Under the pieces are notes generated by a model. That model saw only the letters and a list, made by a program, of their open reading frames with translations, made no database searches and was not told the origin of the DNA. Shown piece after piece: positions 9,085-19,030 of a DNA stretch of 64,000 bases (positions within the stretch are counted from its first letter, which is position 1; every line of letters begins with the position of its first letter). Both the position numbers and the translations under genes were made by a program. The stretch comes from Pseudomonas sp. P818 (GTDB taxonomy: Bacteria > Pseudomonadota > Gammaproteobacteria > Pseudomonadales > Pseudomonadaceae): contig NZ_ATKM01000023.1 in the NCBI RefSeq assembly GCF_000418555.1, positions 38,002 to 102,001 of the forward strand, given 5' to 3'.

Positions 9085-9612
9085 CTACTCCCCAAACTCC
9101 CCATCGTCATCGTCCCGGCCACCCCAATCTGCCGACAGGAGCCCGTGCGCTACATAACGGTGGAAGCTCGAATAAGGCCAGTCACCAACCTGGCTCACCA
9201 GCCCATGCTTGACCGGGTTGAAATGGATGTAATCGACATGCCTCGCGAGATCATCCTCATCTCGAATGCGGTGCTCCCAGAAGCGCCTCTGCCAGATTCC
9301 TTTCTCACGCTTTCTGATTTTGCTGGCGCTGACGGTGGCCACGGCGGGTAGCGCACGCGAGAACTGGCTTTTGATCAATGCCCAACGCAGGGAATAGTCG
9401 AGGTCATCCTCAGGCAGCTCCCAAACAGCATGCAGATGGTCAGGTAGAACGCAGATGGCGACGGTCTTGAACGGCATGCGCTTGTTGGCCTCGCCATAGA
9501 TCCGGCGCAGTAGCGCGATTTCTTCCACCAGTATGCGGGAACGACGGTCAGTGAGAGTAACCGTGAAGAAGTAGGTTGCACCGGAAATCCGCTCGCGGCG
9601 GTAGTTGGGCAT
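9085..9612 (-). mobile_element. REP-associated tyrosine transposase (RAYT, Y1_Tnp)
   Basis: An intact 175-aa single-strand transposase of the IS200/IS605-like Y1 superfamily, the kind that recognises REP hairpins. The metal-binding HUH motif appears as LPDHLHAVW, and the catalytic tyrosine as HVDYIHFNPVKHG; the N-terminal YRRERISGATYFFTVTL is typical of the family. The ATG at 9612 has AAGGA six bases upstream, better than the TTG two codons earlier. It sits between palindromes at 8993-9057 and 9673-9694, the layout of a REP-flanked RAYT element. The acidic C-terminus (DDDDGEF) is unremarkable. Confidence 0.93.
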
Positions 9613-9672
9613 GGGCAATCCTTTGCCTGTGGGGCGTCGGTGAAGGGGCAGGCGGCAAAGGATTGCTGAATC

Positions 9673-9694
9673 GGTGGGCTGAAGCCCACCCTAC
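9673..9694. repeat. REP-like palindrome, right of the transposase
   Basis: A further copy of the GGTGGGCTGAAGCCCACC palindrome seen at 8993. Diverged GGTGGG pieces continue to about 9810. No gene is seen in 9613-9826. Confidence 0.75.
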
Positions 9695-9826
9695 AAGAAA
9701 CGCCGCCCAGCCACCCTACATCCTAGTAGAGCTTCGTGACGCTGCCAGACCAAGGGTGGGCTTCATACCGTAGGGTGGGTCGGGCGGCGCTCCGTTTTAG
9801 CCCACCAGAGCCCACCCACTTCCATC

Positions 9827-10620
<794 letters not shown>

Positions 10621-10621
<1 letters not shown>

Positions 10622-11421
10622 CAGGCGGCTCCTTGTACGGGCTGGCGCTTGTAGGCGTAGGCGATCAGGCCGATGCCGCCGAGGATCATCGGCAGGCAGA
10701 GGATCTGCCCCATAGTCAGCCAGCCCCAGGCCAGGTAGCCCAGCTGGGCATCCGGCACACGGACGAACTCGACTATGAAGCGGAACACGCCGTAGCAGGC
10801 GGCGAACATGCCGGACACGGCCATGGTCGGCCGCGGTTTGCGCGAATAGAACCAGAGGATGGTGAACAGCGCCACGCCCTCCAGGGCGAACTGGTACAGC
10901 TGCGACGGATGGCGCGCCAGTTGCTGCGGATCGGTGGGGAAGACCATCGCCCAGGGCACGTCAGTGGCCTTGCCCCACAGCTCGGCGTTGATGAAGTTGC
11001 CGATCCGCCCCGCGCCCAGGCCGATGGGCACCAGCGGTGCGATGAAATCCATCAATTCGAAGAAGCTCTTGCCGTTGCGCTTGCCGAACCACCAGGTGGC
11101 CAGCATCACGCCGATCAAGCCTCCGTGGAACGACATACCACCTTCCCAGACCCGCAGGATCTTCGCCGGTTCGGCGATGTAGGCAGGCAGATCGTAGAAC
11201 ATCACGTAACCCAGGCGACCGCCGAGAATCACCCCCATGGCCACCCAAAACACCAGGTCGGACAGCTTGTCCTTGGTCCAGGTCGCATCGAAACGCTCCA
11301 GCCGGCGCGAAGCCAGCCACCAGGCACCTCCGATACCGACCAGGTACATCAGGCCGTACCAGTGGATTTTCAGGGGGCCGAGGGCAATGGCCACCGGGTC
11401 GATCTGCGGATAAGGCAGCAT
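10621..11421 (-). CDS. lgt: Prolipoprotein diacylglyceryl transferase
   Basis: Inner-membrane enzyme that transfers diacylglycerol from phosphatidylglycerol to the lipobox cysteine of prolipoproteins. At 266 aa with seven hydrophobic segments it carries the Lgt signature GRIGNFINAELWG near residue 143 and HGGLIGVML near 103. AAGGAG sits before the ATG. It is the middle gene of a TSUP-lgt-thyA operon: ten bases follow the upstream stop, and its own stop overlaps thyA. Confidence 0.96.
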
Positions 11422-11431
11422 CCAGGTCTCC

Positions 11432-12214
11432 TTAAATGAAAAAACTCAGGCCCACGCTGAACAGCAGCAGGGCGAACAGGCGCTTGAGTAACAGTGGCGA
11501 CAGGCGATGAGCCAGGCGCGCACCAAAACGGGCAAAGAACATGCTGGTCAGGGCGATACCCAGCAACGCCGGGAGGTAGACGAAACCGACGCTCCATGGC
11601 GGCAGGTTCGGATTCCCCCAGCCGGTAAACATGAAACTCAGCGCACCAGCGATGGCGATGGGCAAACCACAGGCCGCCGAGGTCGCCACTGCCTGCTGGA
11701 TCGGCACGCTGCGCCAGACCAGAAAGGGCACGGTCAGCGAACCACCGCCAATGCCGAAGATCGCCGACGCCCAGCCGATTACCCCACCGGCCATCGTCAG
11801 CGTCGGCTTGCCAGGGACACCGCGGCTGGCTTTGGGTTTCAGATCCAGCGCCATCTGCGTAGCTACAGCGATAGCGAAAGTACCGATGATCTTCTGCAGC
11901 ATTGGCCCCTGAATCAGCGCCGCGGTCAGTGCCCCCAGTGCGGCACCGAGCAGAATCCCCAGGCTCAGCCAGCGAAACAGCGGCCAGCGCACCGCGCCCT
12001 TGCGATGATGTTCGAGCAGCGAGTTGATCGAGGTGAAGACGATGGTCGCCAGCGACGTGCCCACTGCCAGGTGAGTGAGAATCTCCGTCGCCATGCCCTG
12101 GGAGGTGAAACTCAGCACCAGCACGGGCACGATGATCAGACCGCCACCCACGCCGAACAGACCAGCCAGCACACCGGCAGCCGAGCCCAGCACCAGGTAG
12201 AGCAGCAGTTCCAT
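11432..12214 (-). CDS. TSUP (TauE/SafE) family membrane protein
   Basis: A 260-aa protein with about eight membrane segments and the duplicated TSUP pattern: GLFGVGGGLIIVPVL near the N-terminus and GIGGGSLTVPFLVWR in the second half. Members export or import sulfite, sulfoacetate and similar anions; the substrate here cannot be read from sequence. GGGGGTG precedes the chosen ATG. First gene of the TSUP-lgt-thyA unit and divergent from the NRDE gene. Confidence 0.88.
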   Translation of the reverse strand: MELLLYLVLGSAAGVLAGLFGVGGGLIIVPVLVLSFTSQGMATEILTHLAVGTSLATIVFTSINSLLEHHRKGAVRWPLFRWLSLGILLGAALGALTAALIQGPMLQKIIGTFAIAVATQMALDLKPKASRGVPGKPTLTMAGGVIGWASAIFGIGGGSLTVPFLVWRSVPIQQAVATSAACGLPIAIAGALSFMFTGWGNPNLPPWSVGFVYLPALLGIALTSMFFARFGARLAHRLSPLLLKRLFALLLFSVGLSFFI

Positions 12215-12341
12215 CGACACCCCCGAAAACAAAGCGGCATGGTAGCGGAAATGCCTTCGCAACGGCACACGGATCGACGGAACGGTTGCTGCCTGAGGCT
12301 CAGCTCGCTAGCCTGCCAGACTCGCCATTGGAGGAATGCGC

Positions 12342-13085
12342 ATGTGCCTGATCGTCTTCGCCTGGCAGCCGGAAAGCCCGACGGTACTGCGCCTGGCATC
12401 CAATCGTGACGAGTTCTATGCGCGCCCCAGCGAGCCACTCGGTGAATGGCAGGATGCCCCCGGCGTGTTCGCCGGCCGCGACCTGCAGGCGGGGGGCACC
12501 TGGCTTGGCGTTACCACGCCAGGCCGCTTTGCCGCACTGACCAATATCCGCGACCTGAAGCAGAAGGCCGCGCCTCGCTCACGCGGCGCGCTGACCGCCG
12601 ACTATCTGCTGGGCCAGGATTCGGCGCCCGCCTATCTCGACAGAATCATGCGCGACGCCGCCGAATATGCCGGCTTCAACCTGCTGGTCGGCGACCGCCA
12701 GCAACTCTGGCACTTCAATTCCCTGGAAGGGCGGCCTCGGCAACTGGAGCGCGGGCTCTATGGCCTGTCCAACGCCAATCTCGACACGCCCTGGCCAAAG
12801 CTGCTGCGTGCCCGAAATGCCCTGAGCAATAGTCTCGAGGCGGAGGATGAAGCGCTGCTGGACCTGCTTGCCGATAGCAGCCAGCCGGCCGATCACCTGC
12901 TGCCGGATACTGGCGTGGGGTTGGCGACAGAGCGTCTGCTATCGACTGCCTTCATCGCCAGCGAGGCCTATGGCACTCGCGCCAGTACGGTGCTGAATCT
13001 TCACAGTAACGGCCGCTGGAATATCACCGAACGCAGCTTTGGGCCTCATGGTGTCGCGCTCGGCGAGGTCGCGTTGAGCAGATAG
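12342..13085 (+). CDS. NRDE family (TANGO2-like) protein
   Basis: A 247-aa member of the NRDE/TANGO2 family, named for the motif seen here as SNRDEFYARP at residues 22-31. The start was placed so that Cys2 follows the initiator Met (MCLIVFAW), since this conserved cysteine is the presumed N-terminal nucleophile; an ATG two codons earlier is less likely. GTWLGVT and RFAALTNIRD are also family-typical. Biochemical role is unsettled (heme-handling has been proposed for TANGO2 homologues). Single gene. Confidence 0.87.
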   Translation: MCLIVFAWQPESPTVLRLASNRDEFYARPSEPLGEWQDAPGVFAGRDLQAGGTWLGVTTPGRFAALTNIRDLKQKAAPRSRGALTADYLLGQDSAPAYLDRIMRDAAEYAGFNLLVGDRQQLWHFNSLEGRPRQLERGLYGLSNANLDTPWPKLLRARNALSNSLEAEDEALLDLLADSSQPADHLLPDTGVGLATERLLSTAFIASEAYGTRASTVLNLHSNGRWNITERSFGPHGVALGEVALSR

Positions 13086-13128
13086 CGCGGGTGCAATCCG
13101 GGAACGACAATAAAGGGATGAATTCCGC

Positions 13129-13195
13129 GTAGGAACGAGCTCTGCTCGCGAAGCTTTTTACGTCGCCTGAGTTCGCGAGCAGAGCTCGCTCCTAC
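13129..13195. repeat. REP palindrome pair
   Basis: Same family as 7504-7571 (AGCGAGCTCTGCTCGCGAA core, one mismatch in the left arm), lying between the convergent NRDE gene and ptsP. Confidence 0.83.
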
Positions 13196-13206
13196 CTTTA
13201 TGCGAA

Positions 13207-15486
13207 TCAGGCCTGGATATTGGACGCCGGATTGATCACCCGACCGAGACCCAGGTTACGCAGCGCCAGGTGCAGGGTGCTGTAGATCAGGTGCGGGTTG
13301 TCCATGGTCATCACCTGACCGAGCAACTCCTTGGCCTTGCTCTGGGTGACCTGACGCAGCAGCCATTTCACCTTGGGCAGGTTGGTGGCGTTCATCGACA
13401 GCGAATCGAAGCCCATCGCCAACAACAGCACGGCCGCGGCCGGGTCGCCGGCCATCTCGCCGCAGATGCTCACCGGCTTGCCTTCGAGATGCGCGTCGTT
13501 GACCACCTTCTGCAGCGCCTGCAACACCGCCGGGTGGAGGAAGTCGTAGAGGTCGGCGACCCGCGGGTTGTTGCGGTCGACCGCCAGCAGGTACTGGGTC
13601 AGGTCGTTGGAGCCGACCGAGAGAAAGTCCACCTGACGCGCCAGCTCGCGGGTCTGGTAGACCGCCGCCGGAATCTCGATCATCAGGCCGATGGGCGGCA
13701 GCGGCACGTCGGTGCCCTCGTCACGTACTTCGCCCCAGGCGCGGTGAATCAGGTGCAGTGCCTCTTCCAGCTCCTGGGTGCCGGAAATCATCGGCAGCAG
13801 GATGCGCAGGTTGTTCAGCCCTTCGCTCGCCTTGAGCATGGCGCGGGTCTGCACCAGGAAGATTTCCGGGTGGTCGAGGGTGACGCGAATGCCGCGCCAG
13901 CCGAGGAAGGGGTTCTCTTCCTTGATCGGGAAGTAGGACAGTGCCTTGTCGCCACCGATATCCAGGGTGCGCATGGTCACAGGCAGCGGGTGGAAGGCCT
14001 GCAGCTGTTCGCGGTAGGTGGCGAGCTGTTCCTTCTCGCTGGGGAAGCGCTCGTTGATCATGAACGGCACTTCGGTGCGGTACAGGCCGACACCCTCGGC
14101 ACCGCGCTGCTGGGCACGGGCCACGTCGGCGAGCAGGCCGGTGTTGACCCACAACGGCATGCGGTGGCCGTCGAGCGTCTCGCAGGGCAGCGCGCGCAGG
14201 GCATCGAGCCCTTCGGTAAGCTGGCGCTCCTCCTCGACCACATCGGCGTACTGCTTGCTCAGCAGTTCGCTGGGGTTGGTGAAGACTTCGCCGTGATAGC
14301 CATCGACGATCAGCTTGATGCCGTCGATCTTCGAATACGGCAGATCGACCACACCCATGACCGTGGGGATACCCATGGCGCGGGCGAAGATCGCCACGTG
14401 GGAGTTGCCCGAGCCGGTCACCGAAATCAGGCCGACCAGCTTGCCTTCCGGCACCTCGCCGAGCATCGCCGGCGACAGCTCCTCGCTGACCAGGATGGTG
14501 TTGTCCGGGTAGACCAGCGAGGTCTTGCGTTCTTCCTGCAGGTAAGCGAGCAGACGCCGGCCGAGATCACGCACATCGCTGGCGCGCTCGCGCAGGTAGG
14601 CGTCGTCCATCAGCTCGAAGCGTTTGACGTGGTCGAGCACCACCTGACGCAGGGCACCCTGCGCCCACTGGCCGCTCTTGATGACCTTGCGCACCTCGTT
14701 ACCCAGGGCGGCATCGTCGAGCATCATCAGGTACACGTCGAACAGCGCGCGCTCTTCCTTGCGCAACTGCGTGGCGAGTTTCTCGGACAGCTCCTGCATG
14801 TCCTCGCGCACCCAGCCCAGCGCCTTGTCGAACAGCTCCAGTTCGGCGTCGATGTCATCGACGCTGCGATCCGGTACCACATTCAGATCCGCCGGGGGCA
14901 GCACCACCACCGCAGTGCCTACGGCCGCCCCCGGCGCGCCCGGCACGCCGACGAACTTGGCCTCCTGTACGCCTTTGCCCTGGCGCCCCAGACCACGGAT
15001 AGAGCCGGTCGCCTCGGCGTGGGCGATAACCCCGGCGAGCTGTGCGCTCATGGTGACCAGGAAAGCTTCTTCGCCCTCGTCGAACTGACGGCGCTCCTTC
15101 TGCTGCACGACCAGCACGCCCATCACGCGACGGTGGTGGATGATCGGCGCACCGAGGAAGGAGGCATAACGCTCCTCGCCAGTCTCGGCGAAGTAGCGAT
15201 AACGGGGATGGCTGGCGGCGTCTTCGAGGTTCAGCGGCTCCTCGCGGCTACCCACCAGGCCAACAAGACCTTCGCTGGGCGCCATGCTGACCTTGCCGAT
15301 GGAGCGCTTGTTGAGGCCGTCGGTGGCCATCAGCACGAAACGGTTGGTTTCCGGGTCGAGCAGATAGACCGAGCAGACCTGACTGCCCATGGCCTCTTTC
15401 ACACGCTGCACAATGATCGTCAGCGCCGCCTTGAGATCCTTGGCGGCGTTCACTTCCTGGACGATCTTGCGCAGCGTATTGAGCAT
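13207..15486 (-). CDS. ptsP: PTS-Ntr phosphoenolpyruvate phosphotransferase (enzyme I-Ntr)
   Basis: First phosphotransfer protein of the nitrogen-related PTS (PtsP to PtsO to PtsN). At 759 aa it has an N-terminal GAF domain (about 1-150), the PEP-utiliser N-domain, a swivelling domain with the phospho-accepting histidine near residue 363 in GSGNSHVAIFAR, and a TIM barrel carrying TMRTLDIGGDK and the active-site cysteine in ICGEMAGD. It follows rppH by 18 bases on the same strand, the standard gamma-proteobacterial order, so the two are probably co-transcribed. Confidence 0.96.
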   Translation of the reverse strand: MLNTLRKIVQEVNAAKDLKAALTIIVQRVKEAMGSQVCSVYLLDPETNRFVLMATDGLNKRSIGKVSMAPSEGLVGLVGSREEPLNLEDAASHPRYRYFAETGEERYASFLGAPIIHHRRVMGVLVVQQKERRQFDEGEEAFLVTMSAQLAGVIAHAEATGSIRGLGRQGKGVQEAKFVGVPGAPGAAVGTAVVVLPPADLNVVPDRSVDDIDAELELFDKALGWVREDMQELSEKLATQLRKEERALFDVYLMMLDDAALGNEVRKVIKSGQWAQGALRQVVLDHVKRFELMDDAYLRERASDVRDLGRRLLAYLQEERKTSLVYPDNTILVSEELSPAMLGEVPEGKLVGLISVTGSGNSHVAIFARAMGIPTVMGVVDLPYSKIDGIKLIVDGYHGEVFTNPSELLSKQYADVVEEERQLTEGLDALRALPCETLDGHRMPLWVNTGLLADVARAQQRGAEGVGLYRTEVPFMINERFPSEKEQLATYREQLQAFHPLPVTMRTLDIGGDKALSYFPIKEENPFLGWRGIRVTLDHPEIFLVQTRAMLKASEGLNNLRILLPMISGTQELEEALHLIHRAWGEVRDEGTDVPLPPIGLMIEIPAAVYQTRELARQVDFLSVGSNDLTQYLLAVDRNNPRVADLYDFLHPAVLQALQKVVNDAHLEGKPVSICGEMAGDPAAAVLLLAMGFDSLSMNATNLPKVKWLLRQVTQSKAKELLGQVMTMDNPHLIYSTLHLALRNLGLGRVINPASNIQA

Positions 15487-15504
15487 GCTCGATTGGGGTC
15501 CGTA

Positions 15505-15984
15505 TCAGTCGCGCACTATCAGGCGCGGGGCAAGTTCCTTGAGCGCACGGCGATACACCTCGCGCTTGAATGTGACGACCTGACCCAGCGGGTACCAGTA
15601 GCTGACCCAACGCCAGCCATCGAACTCCGGCTTGCCGGTCAGGTCCATACGCACGCGCTCTTCGGCACCGGTCAGGCGCAGCAGGAACCACTTCTGCTTC
15701 TGCCCGATACACAGCGGCTGGCTGTGCGTACGCACCAGACGCTGAGGCAGACGATAGCGCAACCAGCCGCGGGTGCAGGCGAGGATCTTCACATCCTGCT
15801 CTTCGAGGCCGACCTCTTCGTTCAGTTCACGGTAAAGCGCTTCTTCCGGCGACTCACGATCATTGATGCCGCCTTGCGGGAACTGCCAGGCGTCCTGATT
15901 GATGCGCCTGGCCCAGAGCACCTGGCCGACATCATTGGTCAGGATGATGCCGACATTCGGGCGGAAACCATCAGAATCGATCAC
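15505..15984 (-). CDS. rppH: RNA pyrophosphohydrolase
   Basis: Nudix hydrolase that removes pyrophosphate from 5'-triphosphorylated RNA, opening mRNA decay. The 159-aa product starts at GTG (VIDSDGFRPNVGIIL), with GAGG about nine bases upstream; longer readings have no support. The Nudix box runs from GGINDRE to RELNEEVGL, residues 38-60. First gene of the rppH-ptsP pair, divergent from the HAD phosphatase gene. Confidence 0.95.
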   Translation of the reverse strand: MIDSDGFRPNVGIILTNDVGQVLWARRINQDAWQFPQGGINDRESPEEALYRELNEEVGLEEQDVKILACTRGWLRYRLPQRLVRTHSQPLCIGQKQKWFLLRLTGAEERVRMDLTGKPEFDGWRWVSYWYPLGQVVTFKREVYRRALKELAPRLIVRD

Positions 15985-16128
15985 GGCAAGCAACCTCGTA
16001 CACGCAAGTTCCGGCATTGTTCCACAAAGCCGAGTCCAGCAGCAACGCGGGTTTGGCGGCAGTGGGAAAGCCCGGCCAAAGCGGCTATTCTGGCGCGCCC
16101 CGAACATGCAACGAACAGGTAGATAACC

Positions 16129-16782
16129 GTGCGCTTGGCCCTTTTCGATCTCGACAACACCCTGCTGGCTGGCGACAGCGATCACAGCTGGGGCGAATTC
16201 GTCTGCCAGCGCGGCCTGGTCGACGCGGCCGAATACCTGGCGCGTAACGATGCCTTCTATGCTGATTACTGCGCCGGCAAGCTCGACGTGGTGGCTTACC
16301 AGAACTTCAGCCAGGCCATTCTGGGTCGCCACGAAATGGCGCAACTGGCGCAGTGGCACCGCGAGTTCATGGCCGAGGTGATCGAGCCGATCATCCTGGC
16401 CAAGGGCGAGGCGCTGCTGGCCGAACACCGCGCGGCGGGCGACAAGCTGGTGATCATCACCGCCACCAACCGCTTCGTTACCGCCCCGATTGCCGAACGC
16501 CTCGGCGTGGAGACGCTGATCGCCACCGAGTGCGGCATGCAGGATGGCCGCTATACCGGGCAGATCACCGGCACGCCGTGCTACCAGGGCGGCAAGGTGA
16601 CGCGCCTGAACCAGTGGCTGGCCGAGACGGGGTACAACCTGGACGGTGCCTACTTCTATAGCGACTCGCGCAATGACCTGCCGCTACTCGAGGCCGTGGC
16701 CAACCCGGTAGCGGTCGACCCGGACGAGGTGCTGCGCGCTACCGCCATCGAACGCGGCTGGCCGGTGATCTCGCTGCGTTGA
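16129..16782 (+). CDS. HAD-IB family phosphatase, probable histidinol-phosphate phosphatase
   Basis: A 217-aa SerB-like HAD hydrolase starting at GTG with AGGT upstream. Motif I is FDLDNTLL (Asp7, Asp9), motif II IITATNRF, and motif III YSDSRNDLPLL with a downstream lysine, giving a complete catalytic set. In P. aeruginosa the equivalent locus, between rppH and ilvA, is to my recollection reported as the histidinol-phosphate phosphatase. That fits this window, where HisB is only the dehydratase and lacks a phosphatase domain. A general phosphatase role remains possible. Confidence 0.85.
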   Translation: MRLALFDLDNTLLAGDSDHSWGEFVCQRGLVDAAEYLARNDAFYADYCAGKLDVVAYQNFSQAILGRHEMAQLAQWHREFMAEVIEPIILAKGEALLAEHRAAGDKLVIITATNRFVTAPIAERLGVETLIATECGMQDGRYTGQITGTPCYQGGKVTRLNQWLAETGYNLDGAYFYSDSRNDLPLLEAVANPVAVDPDEVLRATAIERGWPVISLR

Positions 16783-16792
16783 GTGTGCGATG

Positions 16793-17317
16793 TCAACAGG
16801 GTGGCGTAGGAGCGGCTTCAGCCGCGAAGCTTGCTACAGCGACAATCGCGAGAATCATCGAACCACAAGCCCTCTCCCGCCCTTCGGGCACCCTCTCCCA
16901 TAAATGGGAGAGGGTCATGAGCACCAGGATCAGCCCGGCATAGATCAGGCAAAGACGCTTCAGCGCTGTCGGCACCGGCGTATCGCCCAGCGCCCGCCAG
17001 GCAGCCAGACGACCGGCCAGCAATAGGCCGATCAGCATCATCACCGCATAAAGAATGCTGCCCAGCAACAACCAGGTCTGCCCCAGGGGCCAGCCTGCGG
17101 TGTCCACCAGCCAGTAACCGGTAACCGGCAAGCTCAGCGCCAGCACGGCGAATGCCGGGAAGCTGAATAGCAGGGTCACGCGCAGCTTGCGCGCCAGCAC
17201 GGCAGCATCACCACCGCGCTGCGCCTTGAACAGCATGACGCCGTGGGCGATCAGGCCAAGCAGCAGCAACACGCCGGGCGCGCTGTGGAGGATGCGAACC
17301 AGCAGATAGTGTTCCAT
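16793..17317 (-). CDS. DUF2269 membrane protein with repeat-derived C-terminus
   Basis: A 174-aa protein with four hydrophobic segments and the DUF2269 pattern (RILHSAPGVLLLLGLIAHG, then TGYWLVDTAGWPLGQTWL). Function unknown. AAGGA precedes the ATG. The family part ends near LILVLMTL; the last ~35 residues (from SHLWERVPEGRER on) are read from an intergenic palindrome and a REP element, so the natural stop seems to have been lost. It lies 14 bases after ilvA on the same strand. Confidence 0.75.
   Translation of the reverse strand: MEHYLLVRILHSAPGVLLLLGLIAHGVMLFKAQRGGDAAVLARKLRVTLLFSFPAFAVLALSLPVTGYWLVDTAGWPLGQTWLLLGSILYAVMMLIGLLLAGRLAAWRALGDTPVPTALKRLCLIYAGLILVLMTLSHLWERVPEGRERACGSMILAIVAVASFAAEAAPTPPC
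16806..16914. repeat. REP element plus 24-bp palindrome
   Basis: Contains one REP arm (GTAGGAGCGGCTTCAGCCGCG at 16806) and a perfect hairpin of CCCTCTCCCA and TGGGAGAGGG with a TAAA loop at 16891-16914. The whole element overlaps the 3' end of the DUF2269 reading frame. Confidence 0.75.
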
Positions 17318-17331
17318 CACGAAGTCCTTGT

Positions 17332-18846
17332 TCAGCCGAGAAACAGGCGATAGGCCGGGTTGTCGCTTTCATCCCAGTAGGGGTAACCGATGGCGTCCAG
17401 CGCCGCCGGCACCAGATGGCGCTCGTCTTCCGGCACCTGCAGCGCGGCCAGCACACGGCCATCGGCGGCACCATGGTTACGGTAGTGGAACATCGAGATA
17501 TTCCAGCGCCCGCCCAGTTTCTGCAGGAAGTTGAACAGCGCCCCGGGCCGCTCGGGGAATTCGAAGCGCAGCACCATCTCGTTACCGACACCAGCGGCAT
17601 GGCCGCCGACCATATGGCGGATATGCAGTTTGGCCAGCTCGTTGTCGGTCAGATCCAGCACCGGGAAGCCCTGTGCACGCAGCCCTTCGACCAGCGCCTG
17701 GCGCGGGTCGTTCTCCGGGTGGGTCTGCACACCGACGAAGATGTGCGCCTCGCGGTCGGTGTGATAGCGATAGTTGAATTCGGTGATCTGGCGCTTGCCC
17801 ACCGCCTCGCAGAAGGCCTTGAAGCTGCCCGGCTGCTCAGGGATGGTCACGGCGATGATCGCCTCGCGCTTCTCGCCCAGCTCGGCGCGCTCGGCAACGT
17901 GGCGCAGGCGATCGAAGTTGACGTTGGCGCCGGAATCGATGCCCACCAGCACTTCGCCGTTGGCGCCCTGACGCTCGACGTACTTCTTGATCCCGGCCAC
18001 GGCCAGCGCGCCGGCCGGCTCGGTGATCGAGCGGGTATCGTCGTAGATATCCTTGATCGCTGCACAAATCTCGTCGGTGCTGACGGTGATCACCTCGTCG
18101 ACGTGATGCTTGCAGATATCGAAGGTGTGCTGGCCAATCTGCGCCACCGCCACGCCATCGGCGAACAACCCGACCGTCGGCAACACCACGCGCTCGCCCG
18201 CCGCCATCGCCTGCTGCAGACAGTTGGAGTCGTCCGGCTCGACGCCGATCACCTTGATCTCCGGGCGCAGGTACTTGACATAGGCGGCGATGCCGGCGAT
18301 CAGGCCGCCGCCACCGACCGGTACGAAGATGGCGTCGATGTGGCCCTGATGCTGACGCAGCACCTCCATGGCCACTGTGCCCTGGCCGGCGATCACCAGC
18401 GGATCGTCGTAAGGATGGATGTAGGTGTAGCCCTTCTCCTCCACCAGCTTCAGCGAATGCGCCAATGCTTCGGGGAAGGCATCGCCGTGCAGTACCACCT
18501 TGCCACCCCGCGAACGTACGCCCTGCACCTTCAGCTCCGGCGTGGTACGCGGCATGACGATGGTCGCCTTCACCCCCAGGTGCTTGGCCGCCAAAGCCAG
18601 ACCCTGCGCGTGGTTGCCGGCCGAGGCGGTGACCACCCCGCGCGCCAGTTCTTCGGCCGAGAGCTGTGCCAGCTTGTTGTAGGCGCCACGAATCTTGAAC
18701 GAGTACACCGGCTGCAGATCCTCGCGCTTGAGCAGAATCTGGCTGCCCAGCCGCTCACTGAGCTGACGGGCGGGTTGCAGCGGGGTTTCCACCGCGACGT
18801 CGTAGACGCGCGAGGTGAGGATCTTCTTCACATACTGTTCGAGCAT
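17332..18846 (-). CDS. ilvA: Threonine ammonia-lyase, biosynthetic
   Basis: PLP enzyme that deaminates threonine to 2-oxobutyrate, the first step of isoleucine synthesis. 504 aa, the two-ACT-domain form that is feedback-inhibited by isoleucine. The PLP lysine sits in YSFKIRGAYNK near residue 53, SAGNHAQG follows, and GGGGLIAG is the phosphate-binding loop; the regulatory region starts near residue 330. The ATG was chosen to begin at LEQYVKKIL, as in homologues. It works in the same pathway as ilvD at the window start. Confidence 0.95.
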   Translation of the reverse strand: MLEQYVKKILTSRVYDVAVETPLQPARQLSERLGSQILLKREDLQPVYSFKIRGAYNKLAQLSAEELARGVVTASAGNHAQGLALAAKHLGVKATIVMPRTTPELKVQGVRSRGGKVVLHGDAFPEALAHSLKLVEEKGYTYIHPYDDPLVIAGQGTVAMEVLRQHQGHIDAIFVPVGGGGLIAGIAAYVKYLRPEIKVIGVEPDDSNCLQQAMAAGERVVLPTVGLFADGVAVAQIGQHTFDICKHHVDEVITVSTDEICAAIKDIYDDTRSITEPAGALAVAGIKKYVERQGANGEVLVGIDSGANVNFDRLRHVAERAELGEKREAIIAVTIPEQPGSFKAFCEAVGKRQITEFNYRYHTDREAHIFVGVQTHPENDPRQALVEGLRAQGFPVLDLTDNELAKLHIRHMVGGHAAGVGNEMVLRFEFPERPGALFNFLQKLGGRWNISMFHYRNHGAADGRVLAALQVPEDERHLVPAALDAIGYPYWDESDNPAYRLFLG

Positions 18847-19030
18847 GGCGATTTCGCAGGCGGTCGGGCTTTGAGGGACTGCCGAGTCTACCCCAGCGCC
18901 GCGCAGGGCGACCATACGAAACGCACGGCTTTTAGGGGCAGACAGTCAGCAAGCCATTTACGGCTATAGCAAGTCACTTGCGGCTATAATTCGCGCCTTG
19001 TCCTCCCACCTTCCCAGGCATTCCCCCGCG

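Noticed and set aside
13270..16122. A 950-codon open frame on the plus strand
   Set aside because: It is antisense to ptsP and rppH, which have complete family motifs. Long antisense frames are expected in high-GC Pseudomonas DNA, and this one shows no recognisable domain.
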